A stretch of 64,000 bases of DNA from Anaerolineae bacterium (GCA_016926875.1 JAFGNU010000103.1:1-64000), one strand, 5' to 3'. Numbered from the stretch's first letter, positions 18,735-28,209 are shown. The notes: generated by a model not told the origin, from the letters alone. A program made the numbers and translations.

Positions 18735-18763
18735 AGTGTACCCCACCGTGGTAGGCTTGACAA
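18735..18763 (-). promoter_or_regulatory. Promoter of tRNA-Pro
   Basis: On the minus strand TTGTCA (18763-18758) and TACACT (18740-18735) are 17 bases apart. Transcription would start about five bases before the mature tRNA 5' end. The -35 region overlaps a + strand TTGACA at 18757-18762, but no good -10 follows that one. Confidence 0.7.
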
Positions 18764-18818
18764 GGGTTAAGTTTTGTTCGCTACGAACCAACGCAGCCAC
18801 ACGCAGGAATAGCTTGAC

Positions 18819-19454
18819 ATGGCACATAACGATTCACCCTCTCGACCGCAGATCAAAACCCTCTCTGATTGGGCGCGCTACCACACGCGCGGCCTGACGA
18901 CGCGCCTGGGGGCGCAGATTCACGCGTTGGGCATTCATCCTGATACGATTACGGCTGTTGGGCTGATAGTTGTAGCTGTGGCGGCTGTGGTGGTTTCACG
19001 AGGGGATTTTTTCTGGGCAGCGATTATTTTACTGGTTGGCGCGCCGCTGGACGCGCTCGACGGCGCGGTGGCGCGGGCCATGCAGCGCAAAGGCCAGTTT
19101 GGCGCGCTGTTTGATTCCACGCTGGACCGCTACGCCGACGGCTTTATCTTCATGGGACTGGCGGTTTACTTCAGCGATCAAGGCGACCGGATAGGGCTGC
19201 TGCTGGCGCTGCTGGCGCTGCTCGGATCGCTGATGGTGAGCTATGTCCGCGCGCGGGCCGAAGGGTTGGACCTGGAATGCAAGGTTGGGCTGCTGACGCG
19301 TATGGAGCGCATGGTGATCATCCTGGCGATGCTGCTCACCGGCTGGATTGTGCCGGGCCTGGTGATCCTGGTTGTCGGCACGCATTTCACCGCCATGCAG
19401 CGCGTCTGGCATGTCTATCGCACGCTTAAGCGACAGGAAGAGGATTCCGCATGA
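18819..19454 (+). CDS. CDP-alcohol phosphatidyltransferase family protein
   Basis: A 211-residue integral membrane enzyme of the family that makes phospholipids such as phosphatidylglycerophosphate or phosphatidylinositol phosphate. The full catalytic motif D-x2-DG-x2-AR-x8-G-x3-D-x3-D is present: D78, D81, G82, A85, R86, G95, D99 and D103. Several hydrophobic segments lie around residues 45-60, 66-80, 107-122, 125-145 and 165-190. It overlaps lgt by four bases (ATGA), so the two are coupled and both act in membrane lipid use. The exact acceptor alcohol cannot be read from the sequence. Confidence 0.92.
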   Translation: MAHNDSPSRPQIKTLSDWARYHTRGLTTRLGAQIHALGIHPDTITAVGLIVVAVAAVVVSRGDFFWAAIILLVGAPLDALDGAVARAMQRKGQFGALFDSTLDRYADGFIFMGLAVYFSDQGDRIGLLLALLALLGSLMVSYVRARAEGLDLECKVGLLTRMERMVIILAMLLTGWIVPGLVILVVGTHFTAMQRVWHVYRTLKRQEEDSA

Positions 19455-20341
19455 CGATTGACCGCCAGGGCCTGGAAATCGGGCCGTTTGACCTGTTTGG
19501 GCTGACGCTGCACCCGACCTTTCACTGGTACGGGTTGATTATTGTCCTGGGCGTGCTTGCGGCAGCGGCGCTGATGGCCTGGATGGCGAAGCGCGACAAA
19601 AAGAACCCGGATTATGTATGGGACGGGTTGATCTGGGTTGTGCTGATGGGGGTCGTATTTGCGCGTGTGTGGCATATCCTGTTCCCGTCGATCTCGTCCG
19701 TCGAGGCCGGGCGTACCGCCGGATGGTATCTCTCCCACCCGCTTGATTTGCACGATGGGCCGCTGGTTGTCTGGAACGGTGGGCTGTCGATCTTTGGCGC
19801 GGTGATCGGCGGGGCGCTGGGTATTGCGCTGTACTGCTACCGGTACAAGCTCGACATGCTCGCGTGGTTGGACATCGGCGCGGTAGCGGTTCCGCTGGGG
19901 CAGGCTATCGGGCGGTGGGGCAACTACGTCAACGAGGAATTGTACGGCAAGCCAACCGGTCTGCCCTGGGGCCTGCGGATCGATAACCCGCCGCTGGAAT
20001 ACGTCGAGTATACGCATTTTCACCCGCTGTTTTTGTACGAGTCGCTGTGGAACCTGCTCACAGTTGGTGTTTTGCTGACCATCTGGCTGCGCTGGCGCGA
20101 CTGCCTGAAAAAAGGCGACATCCTGTTGATGTACCTGGTTGCCTATCCGACGGCGCGTTTTTTCCTTGAGTTTTTGCGGATCGAGGTGGCAAAGGTCGGC
20201 GCGATCAACATTTCGCAGGCGTTCAGCGCCGGGGTGGCGCTGGTGGCGGCGCTGGTGCTGATGTACCGTCACCGGGACGCGCTGCGGGATCGCTTCCGGG
20301 GCCGCGCAGCAGGGGAACAGCAGGATTCGCCCACTGCTTAA
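19451..20341 (+). CDS. lgt: Prolipoprotein diacylglyceryl transferase
   Basis: A 296-residue membrane enzyme that moves diacylglycerol from phosphatidylglycerol to the lipobox cysteine of prelipoproteins. The hallmark GRWGNYVNEELYGKPTGLPW is present near residues 155-175, preceded by VVWNGGLSIFGAVIGGALG, and the C-terminal part has HPLFLYESLWNLLTVGVL. There are about seven membrane segments. The overlap with the phosphatidyltransferase gene suits a link to phosphatidylglycerol supply. Lipoprotein substrates exist nearby, such as the product of 34862-35731. A strong terminator follows. Confidence 0.96.
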   Translation: MTIDRQGLEIGPFDLFGLTLHPTFHWYGLIIVLGVLAAAALMAWMAKRDKKNPDYVWDGLIWVVLMGVVFARVWHILFPSISSVEAGRTAGWYLSHPLDLHDGPLVVWNGGLSIFGAVIGGALGIALYCYRYKLDMLAWLDIGAVAVPLGQAIGRWGNYVNEELYGKPTGLPWGLRIDNPPLEYVEYTHFHPLFLYESLWNLLTVGVLLTIWLRWRDCLKKGDILLMYLVAYPTARFFLEFLRIEVAKVGAINISQAFSAGVALVAALVLMYRHRDALRDRFRGRAAGEQQDSPTA

Positions 20342-20372
20342 CAGGGGCGCACACCGGACACGCTGTTACGAG

Positions 20373-20400
20373 CAGGCACGCGAAAACGTGCCTGTTTGTG
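20373..20400 (+). terminator. Rho-independent terminator after lgt
   Basis: CAGGCACG at 20373-20380 pairs perfectly with CGTGCCTG at 20387-20394 around a CGAAAA loop, followed by TTTGTG. It separates lgt from the ABC transporter genes. Confidence 0.8.
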
Positions 20401-20525
20401 CTTGGCGCGCAAAATTCAGGAATTATTCATGAACTTAGGTGCTCCGGCCTATTGGAGCAACCTTTCAGCCGGTTATACAATCTAAACGGGTAGGGGTTGG
20501 ATCTTGGTAGAAAGCGGTGTAACGG

Positions 20526-21473
20526 ATGATTGAGACCCACGACTTAACCAAGTACTTCAATGATTTCCTGGCCGTCGATCACGTGTCGATTTTGGTCGAA
20601 CCGGGCACGATCTTTGCCATGTTGGGGCCGAATGGCGCCGGGAAAACCACCACCATCCGCATGTTAACCTCGATTTTGCAGCCGAGCGAAGGCTGGGCGC
20701 GCGTGGCCGGGTATGATGTGGTACAGCAGCCGACGCTGGTCCGGTCGCATGTCGGCGTGCTGACCGAACAGCACGGGTTGTATGAGCGCATGAAGGGGGC
20801 CGAATACCTGGATTTCTTCGCGCGTATTTACCATCTCTCACCCGACGACCGGCAGCATCGACCGGCGGCGCTGATGAAACACTTTGGGCTGGGTGACGCG
20901 CTGGATAAGCGGCTGGGGGAATACTCGAAAGGCATGAAGCAAAAGCTGGCGCTGGTGCGGGCCATGCTGCATGATCCGTCGGTCCTGCTGCTGGATGAGC
21001 CGACTTCCGCAATGGACCCGCAGAGTGCCAAACTGGTTCGTGACGCGATCCGTGACCTGCGCCGCGAGGAACGCACGATTGCCATCACCACGCACAACCT
21101 GACCGAAGCGCAAAGTCTGGCCGATCATATCGCCGTGATCCGCAAAGGGCGGATCATTGCCAACGGCACGTTTAAACAGCTTTCCGAGCGCTTTGTCGGC
21201 CCGCCGCTGATGGAACTGCACCTGGCCGGACGCCTGAACGGCGCGACTGCCGAACTGGCGCCGCTGGTCGATGTGGTGGAGCAGGGCGACGCCTGGCTGC
21301 GCTATCGCACGCGCGATCCCCAACGCGATAACCCGAACGTGGTCCGGCGGTTGACCGGGCTGGGTGTGGACATCGTCACGCTGAGCGAAGTATCGCAGAC
21401 GTTGGAAGACGTGTATTTGCAGATCGTAGAAGAAGACGAAGGGTTGGAGCGCGATGGTCAGCGTAACGAGTAA
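20526..21473 (+). CDS. ABC transporter ATP-binding protein (NatA-like)
   Basis: A 315-residue ABC ATPase. Walker A is GPNGAGKTTT near residue 36, the signature is EYSKGMKQKLALVRAML, and Walker B is VLLLDEPTSAMDPQSAKLV followed by the H-loop in ITTHNLTEA. The extra C-terminal about 90 residues are typical of exporters of the ABC-2 class (NatA, CcmA). It overlaps the permease gene by 20 bases, so both subunits are coupled. The substrate is unknown. Confidence 0.94.
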   Translation: MIETHDLTKYFNDFLAVDHVSILVEPGTIFAMLGPNGAGKTTTIRMLTSILQPSEGWARVAGYDVVQQPTLVRSHVGVLTEQHGLYERMKGAEYLDFFARIYHLSPDDRQHRPAALMKHFGLGDALDKRLGEYSKGMKQKLALVRAMLHDPSVLLLDEPTSAMDPQSAKLVRDAIRDLRREERTIAITTHNLTEAQSLADHIAVIRKGRIIANGTFKQLSERFVGPPLMELHLAGRLNGATAELAPLVDVVEQGDAWLRYRTRDPQRDNPNVVRRLTGLGVDIVTLSEVSQTLEDVYLQIVEEDEGLERDGQRNE

Positions 21474-22968
21474 GGTCGATAACCGGGCACCGGTGCCCGC
21501 ACAGGGTTATGTTCGCGGCACGCGAGCGTATATTGCCCGTACATTAGGCAACGCCTTGATCGTCACCCGCCGCGAAGTGCGCGACAGCTTCCGCGACTGG
21601 CGGATCATGGTCCCGATTTTTTTACTGACGTTGATCTTTCCACTGCTGGCTAACGGCATGACCAACGTATTCATCGGCTTCTTTGAAGACAACGGCGCCG
21701 AGCCGCTGCTTCCGGCGCTGCTGCCGCTGCTGCCGATGATTGTCGGCTTCTTCCCGGTGTCGATCTCGCTTGTGATCGCGCTGGAAACGTTCGTTGGCGA
21801 AAAGGAACGGCTCAGCCTGGAACCGCTGCTGTCTACTCCGCTGACCAATACCGAGCTGTACCTGGGCAAGGCGTTTGCGGCGATGCTGCCGCCCCTGCTG
21901 GCAAGCTATACCGGCCTGGCAATTTACATCGGCGCGCTGGTGCTGGGGGAGCAGCAGTGGCGACCGGCGCCGTTCCTGATCGTGCAGATCGTGGTCCTGA
22001 CGACGGTGCAGGCGCTGGTGATGGTCACCGGGGCGGTGGTTGTGTCCAGCCAGACAACCTCCACCCGCGCGGCGAACCTGCTGGCGAGTTTTATCATCAT
22101 CCCTGTGTCAATGCTGGTCATGCTCGAAAGCGTGATCATGGTCCAGCCGCACAGGCGCTACCTGTTGTGGTATATCGTAGCCGGGCTGCTGGTCACAGTC
22201 GTACTGCTGATCCGCATGGGCGCGCGCATCTTTAACCGCGAGGAACTGCTGGGCCGCTCGCTCGATCAACTGAATCTGCGTTGGGTAGCGCGCATCTTCT
22301 GGTCCCAGTTTCGCGGCCCACTCGGTGACCGGTTTACGCTGTGGCGCTGGTACCGGCTGAGCGTGTTCCCTGCGCTGCGGAACCTGCGCAGCGGGATGCT
22401 TGTCTTGTTTCTCTGTCTGGCGGCGGCGTTTATCGGTGGCTGGGCAGCGGCGGGTGAATGGCAGGTCCCGCTGGACCAGTTTGAAGCCAATGACGAAACG
22501 CTGCTCGACAACCTGCAATCCTGGTTCGAACTGGGTCAGGACAATCCCCAATTGATCGCGCTGGCCGTGGGACAAAACCTGCGTGTGCTGCTGGCGGCAA
22601 CGATCCTGGCGGTTTTCACCTTTGGCGTGATGGCGCTGCTGCTGGTGATGATCCCGTTCGGCATCCTGGGCTTTATCATGGCCCAGGTGACAATGTCCGA
22701 CCTCAGCGTGCTGCCGTTTCTGCTGGGTGTGATTCCGCACGGCGTGATCGAGATACCGGCGATCATCATTGCCGGGGCGGCGGCGCTGCGGCTGGGCAGC
22801 GTGGTCACGCGCCCGCCCAAAGACATGACGGTTGGCGAAGCCTGGGTGCGGGCGCTGGGCGATACGGTCAAGATCGGACTGGCAGTGGTGCTGCCGCTGA
22901 TCGTAGTGGCGGGCATCCTGGAAGTGACGCTGACGCCGCGTGTGATCGAATTTGTGCTCGCGCGCTAA
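21454..22968 (+). CDS. ABC-2 permease fused to SpoIIM-like (DUF95) domain
   Basis: A 504-residue membrane protein. The first about 280 residues look like an ABC-2 permease: a cytoplasmic start with TRREVRDSFRDWRIMVPIFL, then ALETFVGEKERLSLEPLLST before a transmembrane region, typical of NatB-like exporters. From about residue 310 the sequence changes to a SpoIIM/DUF95 type: a first helix LRSGMLVLFLCLAAAFIGG, an extracytoplasmic stretch, and then the family hallmark GVIPHGVIEIPAIIIAGAAA near 425-445. SpoIIM acts in endospore engulfment in Bacillus, but homologues occur widely in non-sporeformers. I infer that the domain shapes the exporter or its cell-wall partner. GGAG precedes the ATG. Confidence 0.85.
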   Translation: MVSVTSKVDNRAPVPAQGYVRGTRAYIARTLGNALIVTRREVRDSFRDWRIMVPIFLLTLIFPLLANGMTNVFIGFFEDNGAEPLLPALLPLLPMIVGFFPVSISLVIALETFVGEKERLSLEPLLSTPLTNTELYLGKAFAAMLPPLLASYTGLAIYIGALVLGEQQWRPAPFLIVQIVVLTTVQALVMVTGAVVVSSQTTSTRAANLLASFIIIPVSMLVMLESVIMVQPHRRYLLWYIVAGLLVTVVLLIRMGARIFNREELLGRSLDQLNLRWVARIFWSQFRGPLGDRFTLWRWYRLSVFPALRNLRSGMLVLFLCLAAAFIGGWAAAGEWQVPLDQFEANDETLLDNLQSWFELGQDNPQLIALAVGQNLRVLLAATILAVFTFGVMALLLVMIPFGILGFIMAQVTMSDLSVLPFLLGVIPHGVIEIPAIIIAGAAALRLGSVVTRPPKDMTVGEAWVRALGDTVKIGLAVVLPLIVVAGILEVTLTPRVIEFVLAR

Positions 22969-22992
22969 CCCTGCTATACACAAAACTACACA

Positions 22993-23023
22993 CCCCAGCC
23001 GGGCGTACATGGTCCGGCTGGGG
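22993..23023 (+). terminator. Hairpin terminator after ABC permease
   Basis: CCCCAGCCGG at 22993-23002 pairs with CCGGCTGGGG at 23014-23023, a 10-bp perfect stem. Only a weak T-rich stretch follows, so termination may be partial. Confidence 0.55.
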
Positions 23024-23059
23024 GTCACTTATCGGTATTTCTATGGAACAGGAAACGTT

Positions 23060-23818
23060 ATGGCACGGCTCATCATACTGGGATCGGCAGCCGCCATTGC
23101 CGACGAGACGCACGATAACACGCATTTTTTGCTGCGGGGCGACAACGGCTGCACGGTGCTGGTTGACTGCGCTTCGAACCCGGTCCCCAAGTTCCGGCGG
23201 TTAGGCATCCTGCCCGATCACCTGACCGATCTGATCCTCACGCACTTTCACCCGGATCATGTCTGCGGTGTACCGGCGCTGTTGATGCAGTTATGGCTGT
23301 TGGGGCGTAAGGCCCCGCTGCCTATCTATGGACTGCACCACTGTTTACAGCGCGTTGAGAGGACGATGCAGGATTACATGTGGGACACCTGGCCCGGTTT
23401 GTTTTCGGTGGACTTTCGCCGCGTGGCGGAGCGTGACAGGACACCGGTGCTGGATAATGACGATTTCCGCATCACGTCCTGGCCGACCCGGCATTTTATC
23501 CCGACAATTGGGCTGCGGATCGAAGTGAAAACATCCGGCAAGGTTGTTGGTTATTCGTGTGACGGCGAGCCGATCCCCGCTGTGATCGACCTGGCACGAG
23601 GTGCTGACCTGTTAATCCACGAGGCCACCGGCGAGCGATACGGGCATTCCAGTGCGGCGCAGGCCGGGCAGACAGCCACCAAAGCCGGAGCTAAACGCCT
23701 GGCGCTGATTCACTACGAGGTTTGGAACAAGGACCCGCGCCCGCTGGTCGAGCAGGCGCAAACCACTTTTTCCGGCCCGGTTGAGTTGGCCGAAGATTTC
23801 AGCGAGTACGAGATTTAA
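23060..23818 (+). CDS. MBL-fold hydrolase, ribonuclease Z-like
   Basis: A 252-residue metallo-beta-lactamase fold protein. The metal motif H62-F-H64-P-D66-H67 is in ILTHFHPDHVCG, and the C-terminal part has LLIHEATGERYGHSSAAQAG followed by ATKAGAKRLALIHYEVW, the pattern of tRNase Z and its relatives. The family trims tRNA 3' ends, and neither tRNA seen here has an encoded CCA. The sequence lacks an evident flexible arm, so tRNA processing is a plausible but unproved role. The start at 23060 has AGGAAA upstream; an earlier in-frame ATG lies in the preceding hairpin region. Confidence 0.85.
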   Translation: MARLIILGSAAAIADETHDNTHFLLRGDNGCTVLVDCASNPVPKFRRLGILPDHLTDLILTHFHPDHVCGVPALLMQLWLLGRKAPLPIYGLHHCLQRVERTMQDYMWDTWPGLFSVDFRRVAERDRTPVLDNDDFRITSWPTRHFIPTIGLRIEVKTSGKVVGYSCDGEPIPAVIDLARGADLLIHEATGERYGHSSAAQAGQTATKAGAKRLALIHYEVWNKDPRPLVEQAQTTFSGPVELAEDFSEYEI

Positions 23819-23893
23819 CGGGCCGCCGGATTGGCAGCAAGATAGCGCCTGTCGGGTTTTTGGGATGGGGCAGGCTGGTTGATTATGAGGGTT

Positions 23894-24139
23894 TCAGGCG
23901 GTTGTTGGCGACCCGGTATCGGCTTCCGGCAGTTCTGTACCTTCATTGACCAGCCTTACCGTTGCATGCAGGAAGGCGAAATCACCGCGTGGCGGCATTA
24001 CCTCGTGTATTTCAACGATCTCGAACATATTCCTGCCGATCTGAATCCGTCCACCGACAACAGGCCGCTCTATTTCGTTCACAATCGCGCCCGGATGCTC
24101 ACCGCCGATAACCACATAGCTAACTTTATACGTTATCAT
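23894..24139 (-). CDS. Small conserved-looking protein, unknown function
   Basis: An 81-residue protein starting MITYKVSYVVIGGEHPGAIV, predicted mostly beta. It includes NEIERPVVGGRIQIGRNMFE and VRLVNEGTELPEAD near the C-terminus. There is no signal peptide, membrane segment or cysteine. I do not recognise the family. It lies 22 bases after the stop of the cNMP-binding gene on the same strand, with GAGGATG upstream of its ATG, so the two probably form an operon. Codon use looks like its neighbours. Confidence 0.7.
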   Translation of the reverse strand: MITYKVSYVVIGGEHPGAIVNEIERPVVGGRIQIGRNMFEIVEIHEVMPPRGDFAFLHATVRLVNEGTELPEADTGSPTTA

Positions 24140-24161
24140 CGATTTTCATCCTCGGGGCGCC

Positions 24162-24614
24162 TCATGTGTTGGCCCCAAGATCTAAATTACGATGCCGGAG
24201 TTTGAACGACAGGTCCATCGCCATATTGCGCATGATAACATACCCAATGGCCGTATCCGATTCGCAGACGGTGGTAAACGTGTCACGGCTGATCGCGTAG
24301 AGTACGGTGTGATCCCGGCTGCACTTGATGGTTGCCGACCGCTTACCATAATCGAGCAGTGCCATCTCGCCAAAGATTTGACCACGACCAAGAAAAACTT
24401 GAGAACGTTCTGGTTCACGCGGCCCCTTACGGACGAGGACTTCTACCTGACCTTCGCAGATCAGGTACATCCTGTCGCCTTCGGTGTTCTGCCAGAAGAT
24501 GGTCGCGTCGTCATCGTAGATTTCTTGTTGGCTGACGCTGACCAGGCGCTGGAGTTGTTCATCCGTGAGGCCGTTGAACAGTCCTACAGCTCGAAATAAG
24601 TCAAGCAGCGCCAT
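24162..24614 (-). CDS. Cyclic nucleotide-binding domain protein
   Basis: A 150-residue protein made of a single cNMP-binding (CAP effector) beta barrel. The phosphate-binding cassette is GQIFGEMALLDYGKRSATIK, with the glutamate and arginine that hold the cyclic nucleotide, and it begins MALLDLFRAVGLFNGLTDEQ. There is no DNA-binding helix-turn-helix, so it is a sensor subunit and not a Crp-type transcription factor. ATG 24614 is preferred to a GTG five codons upstream because GTGAGG lies at a good distance. Its partner is probably the 81-residue product of the gene that follows. Confidence 0.88.
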   Translation of the reverse strand: MALLDLFRAVGLFNGLTDEQLQRLVSVSQQEIYDDDATIFWQNTEGDRMYLICEGQVEVLVRKGPREPERSQVFLGRGQIFGEMALLDYGKRSATIKCSRDHTVLYAISRDTFTTVCESDTAIGYVIMRNMAMDLSFKLRHRNLDLGANT

Positions 24615-24787
24615 GTTACGATTCCTCACCCTGCCATGCCGACGATGATTAACCCCTGGTAGTTGGTGCGGGGTGTGTTGTTAACCATACTACAAGACCG
24701 TCACGCAGGCAAGCAAAACAAGAAACCTGTGGATGAAGAACTTGCGACGATCTTATTGCAGGCGGCACAATTCTATCGCTTCTTTTA

Positions 24788-24816
24788 TTGAGCCTGTTGT
24801 AGGGCTGTGGTATCAT
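24788..24816 (+). promoter_or_regulatory. Promoter of the hsp20 gene
   Basis: TTGAGC at 24788-24793 and TATCAT at 24811-24816 lie 17 bases apart, about 60 bases before the Hsp20 start. I saw no CIRCE inverted repeat next to it, so HrcA control is not indicated. Confidence 0.6.
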
Positions 24817-24877
24817 CATCGTAGTGTTACCGGGCAAGCAGGATGGTGGTTCTTAGCGGACGTGTGGTGAGATGTAT

Positions 24878-25324
24878 ATGTCGGATGAATCTTCGTCTGA
24901 CAACAGCCCGCAGAAGTCGACTATTGGGACCGAATTGGAAGCCAGCATGAGCAGCAGTACGGTACGACAATGGGTGATCGTGCGCCATGCGAGTATCTGG
25001 AATCCGCCGACAGATATTTACGAACACGATGACCGCCTGATTGTTGCGATTGAGATCGCAGGGATGCGTGATGGCGACTTCAACGTAACCTTGCAGGGTC
25101 AACAGCTCACGATCAGCGGTGCGCGTCGGCGCGAAGTCCCTTCCGACTGTGCGTATCACCAGCTCGAAATTCGTTTTGGCGAGTTTCGCACCGAGGTCAG
25201 CTTGCCCTGGCCGGTGCGCCGTGACGAAGTATCGGCCACATACCGCGATGGGTTTTTGCGGGTTGAACTGCCGCGCACGCGCAAACACAAGGTGCAGGTT
25301 GTCGACGTCAGTGTTGACGAGTAA
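24878..25324 (+). CDS. Small heat shock protein, Hsp20/alpha-crystallin family
   Basis: A 148-residue chaperone of the alpha-crystallin type. The domain begins around NPPTDIYEHDDRLIVAIEIA, and contains FNVTLQGQQLTISGARR and the GFLRVELPR motif (an A-x-x-x-G-V-L variant). Hsp20 proteins hold unfolding proteins for refolding by DnaK. ATG 24878 is chosen because GAG lies six bases before it; an ATG two codons upstream (24872) is also possible. The next gene on the strand is the Lon protease, so protein quality control genes cluster here. Confidence 0.93.
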   Translation: MSDESSSDNSPQKSTIGTELEASMSSSTVRQWVIVRHASIWNPPTDIYEHDDRLIVAIEIAGMRDGDFNVTLQGQQLTISGARRREVPSDCAYHQLEIRFGEFRTEVSLPWPVRRDEVSATYRDGFLRVELPRTRKHKVQVVDVSVDE

Positions 25325-25515
25325 GCTAACCTGGATTGATGGAGTTTGGCCCAGTCATTAGTGGTTGTTTTTGGTGAGTGGCTGGCTGGAACTGGGGGGT
25401 CATTTCTGGCTGGCAGGCAAAAAGCAGGGCGGATTTCTGTTTTTTTGGTGGTTGCTGATGGTTAACTGCAAAAGGCTCTTCGCTCAGGTTTGACGGACAA
25501 AGATAGATTGGTGCT

Positions 25516-28146
25516 ATGGCAAAGTCCAAAAAGAAACAAGACGACGTTCAGGAAACGAACTCTGCCACTGATTCGCAGTTGGAAGCCGAACAGATAGCCA
25601 CAGACACACACGCCGAGGAAGAGCGTGAAGTGAATGTGCAGGATGCACCGGCTGCAGAACGCGAAGAGGAAACCCGTTCGGCAGGGCAACCTGGCCTGGA
25701 TGACGAAGAACCGATTGCCCTTCCGGACGAATTGCCGATCCTGCCGCTGCGTGGGCAGGTGGTCTATCCGCATACCACGATCCCGCTGACCATCGGGCAG
25801 CCCCGGTCGATCCGGCTGGTGGATGATGTTGTCGCCGGGGAGCGGCTTATTGGTCTGGTGGCGTCTAAAGACCCTGAACTCGAAACGCCGGGACCGGACG
25901 AGATTTACGAATACGGCACGCTGGCGCAGATACACCGCCTCTTCCGCGCGCCGGATGGTACGATCCGGCTGCTGGTGCAGGGCATGGCGCGTATCCGGGT
26001 GGAAGAATACACGGCCATGGACCCCTATCTCAAGGCCCGCACCAGCGACGCCCCCGAAATGATCGAGGACAATATCGAGGTTGAAGCGCTGATGCGCAAC
26101 GTCATCGAGCAGTTCGGGCGGATGGCCGAACTGGTGCCCAGCATCCCCAGCGAGTTGATCAATGCCGCGCTGAATGTGGATGACCCCCTGCAACTGGTGT
26201 ATGCTCTCGCCACGTACACCCGCCTCGATCTGGAAGATCAACAAAACCTGCTCCGCCTGGATTCGGTGCTCGAAAAACTCCGCACGCTGATGACGATCCT
26301 CAACAAGGAGCTGGAAGTCCTGGAGCTTGGGCGCAAAATCCAGACCGAAGCCCAGTCCGAGATGGAAAAGATGCAGCGCGAGTACTTTTTGCGCGAGCAG
26401 CTTAAAGCCATCCAGCGCGAACTGGGTGAAGGCGATGAGCAGACTGTCGAGGTCGAGGACTTCCGGCGCAAGATCGAACAGGCGCATATGCCCGAAGAAG
26501 CGGAGCGCGAAGCCCGCCGCGAGTTGGACCGGCTGGCCAGGCTGCCGACGGCGGCGGCGGAATATGGCGTCATTCGCACCTATCTTGACTGGCTGGTTAA
26601 CCTGCCCTGGGATATTCGCACCGAGGATAACCTGGACATCGGCCACGCGCGCGGGGTGCTCGAAGAGGATCATTACGGGCTGGAAGACATCAAAGAGCGC
26701 ATTCTAGAATTTCTGGCCGTGCGCAAGCTGCGCCAGGAACGTGCCGACCGGCTTGAAGCGGACGAGGAAGCTTTTGATCTGGTCCGGCGCGAGCGCAAGG
26801 GAGCAATCCTGTGCTTTGTGGGACCGCCGGGCGTCGGTAAGACGTCGCTGGGCACGTCAATCGCGCGGGCGATGGGGCGTCACTTCACGCGCATGAGCCT
26901 GGGCGGCATCCGGGACGAGGCCGAGATTCGCGGCTTTCGCCGGACCTACATCGGCGCGATGCCGGGGCGCATTATCCAGATACTGCGCCGGGTAGAGAGC
27001 CGCAACCCGGTGATCATGCTGGACGAGGTGGATAAGCTGGGGCGCGACTTCCGGGGCGATCCGGCGTCGGCTTTGCTGGAAGTGCTCGATCCGGAGCAAA
27101 ACTTTGAATTCCGCGATCATTACCTGGACGTGGCGGTTGACCTGTCGGAAGTGATGTTCATCACGACGGCCAACACGCTCGAAACCATCCCCAGCCCGCT
27201 GCTCGACCGGATGGAGATCATCCAGCTCAGTGGTTACACCGAGCACGAAAAGGTGCAGATCGCGCAGCAGTATCTGGTGCCGCGCCAGATACGTGATAAT
27301 GGCCTGCTGCCGGACGAGTTATCTTTCACCGACGAGGCGTTGCTGGGCATCATCCGTGACTACACGCGCGAGGCAGGCGTGCGCGGCCTGGAACGCGAGA
27401 TCGGGCGTGTGGCGCGCAAGATAGTCACTCGTATCGCTGAAGGACAAACCGAGCCGGTGGTGATCGACCAGGACGACCTGCTGGAACTGCTCGATTATCC
27501 CGTCTTTGGCTATCGTACCGAAATCGAAGGGCGTATTGCCGATACGCCCGGTGTAACGATCGGGTTGTCCGTGACGCCCTTTGGCGGCGATGTGTTGTTT
27601 GTCGAAGCCGCCCAGATGCCGGGCAGCAAGGGGTTTCAGTACACCGGCCAGTTGGGCCAGGTCATGCAGGAGAGCGCGCGCGCGGCCTTCAGTTATGTGC
27701 GATCCAAGGCGAAAGACCTGGGACTGCGGGACGATTATTTTGAGAACCACGACATTCACCTGCACGTCCCGTCAGGCGCGGTTCCAAAGGATGGACCCTC
27801 GGCAGGGGTGACGATGGCGACGGCGCTGGCGTCGTTGTTCACCGGGCGGCCTGCGCGCCGCAACGTAGCGATGACCGGCGAGATCACGCTGCGCGGGCAG
27901 GTGCTGCCGGTTGGCGGTATCAAGGCGAAGGTGTTGGCGGCGCACCGTGCAGGACTGGACACGGTAATCTTGCCCCACCGCAACGAGCACGACCTGGACG
28001 ACGTGCCCGAAGAAGTACGCCAGTCAATGCATTTTGTGTTTGCGGACGAAGTGACCGACGTATTGCAGGCTGCCTTGATACCCGATGATGGCTCGCTACT
28101 CGAAGTGGTGCCCCAGACAGACGACGCCTCACTTGATGAGACATAG
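25516..28146 (+). CDS. lon: ATP-dependent protease Lon
   Basis: An 876-residue serine protease with AAA+ unfoldase. A hydrophilic acidic extension (residues 1-70) precedes the LON substrate-binding domain (about 75-270, beginning [20 protein letters not shown]). Walker A is GPPGVGKT at 436-443 and Walker B ends in D503-E504. The catalytic dyad is S762 in PKDGPSAG and K805 in GGIKAK, 43 residues apart as in E. coli Lon. It removes damaged and regulatory proteins. No good ribosome-binding site precedes ATG 25516. A GTG at 25633 inside the extension lies nearer to a GAGGAAGAG stretch, so the start is uncertain. Confidence 0.95.
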   Translation: MAKSKKKQDDVQETNSATDSQLEAEQIATDTHAEEEREVNVQDAPAAEREEETRSAGQPGLDDEEPIALPDELPILPLRGQVVYPHTTIPLTIGQPRSIRLVDDVVAGERLIGLVASKDPELETPGPDEIYEYGTLAQIHRLFRAPDGTIRLLVQGMARIRVEEYTAMDPYLKARTSDAPEMIEDNIEVEALMRNVIEQFGRMAELVPSIPSELINAALNVDDPLQLVYALATYTRLDLEDQQNLLRLDSVLEKLRTLMTILNKELEVLELGRKIQTEAQSEMEKMQREYFLREQLKAIQRELGEGDEQTVEVEDFRRKIEQAHMPEEAEREARRELDRLARLPTAAAEYGVIRTYLDWLVNLPWDIRTEDNLDIGHARGVLEEDHYGLEDIKERILEFLAVRKLRQERADRLEADEEAFDLVRRERKGAILCFVGPPGVGKTSLGTSIARAMGRHFTRMSLGGIRDEAEIRGFRRTYIGAMPGRIIQILRRVESRNPVIMLDEVDKLGRDFRGDPASALLEVLDPEQNFEFRDHYLDVAVDLSEVMFITTANTLETIPSPLLDRMEIIQLSGYTEHEKVQIAQQYLVPRQIRDNGLLPDELSFTDEALLGIIRDYTREAGVRGLEREIGRVARKIVTRIAEGQTEPVVIDQDDLLELLDYPVFGYRTEIEGRIADTPGVTIGLSVTPFGGDVLFVEAAQMPGSKGFQYTGQLGQVMQESARAAFSYVRSKAKDLGLRDDYFENHDIHLHVPSGAVPKDGPSAGVTMATALASLFTGRPARRNVAMTGEITLRGQVLPVGGIKAKVLAAHRAGLDTVILPHRNEHDLDDVPEEVRQSMHFVFADEVTDVLQAALIPDDGSLLEVVPQTDDASLDET

Positions 28147-28209
28147 ATCGTCTACGCGCCGGTTTCCGGATAGCGCTGACGTTTTGACTACGAAAGAAGG
28201 AAGACTGCG

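Noticed and set aside
18757-18786. Plus-strand TTGACA as promoter for the phosphatidyltransferase gene
   Set aside because: The -35 is perfect, but no acceptable -10 lies 16-19 bases downstream. The same bases better serve the minus-strand tRNA promoter.
24615-24877. Search for a CIRCE or similar heat-shock operator before hsp20
   Set aside because: No TTAGCACTC-N9-GAGTGCTAA-like repeat is present; only a normal promoter is seen.
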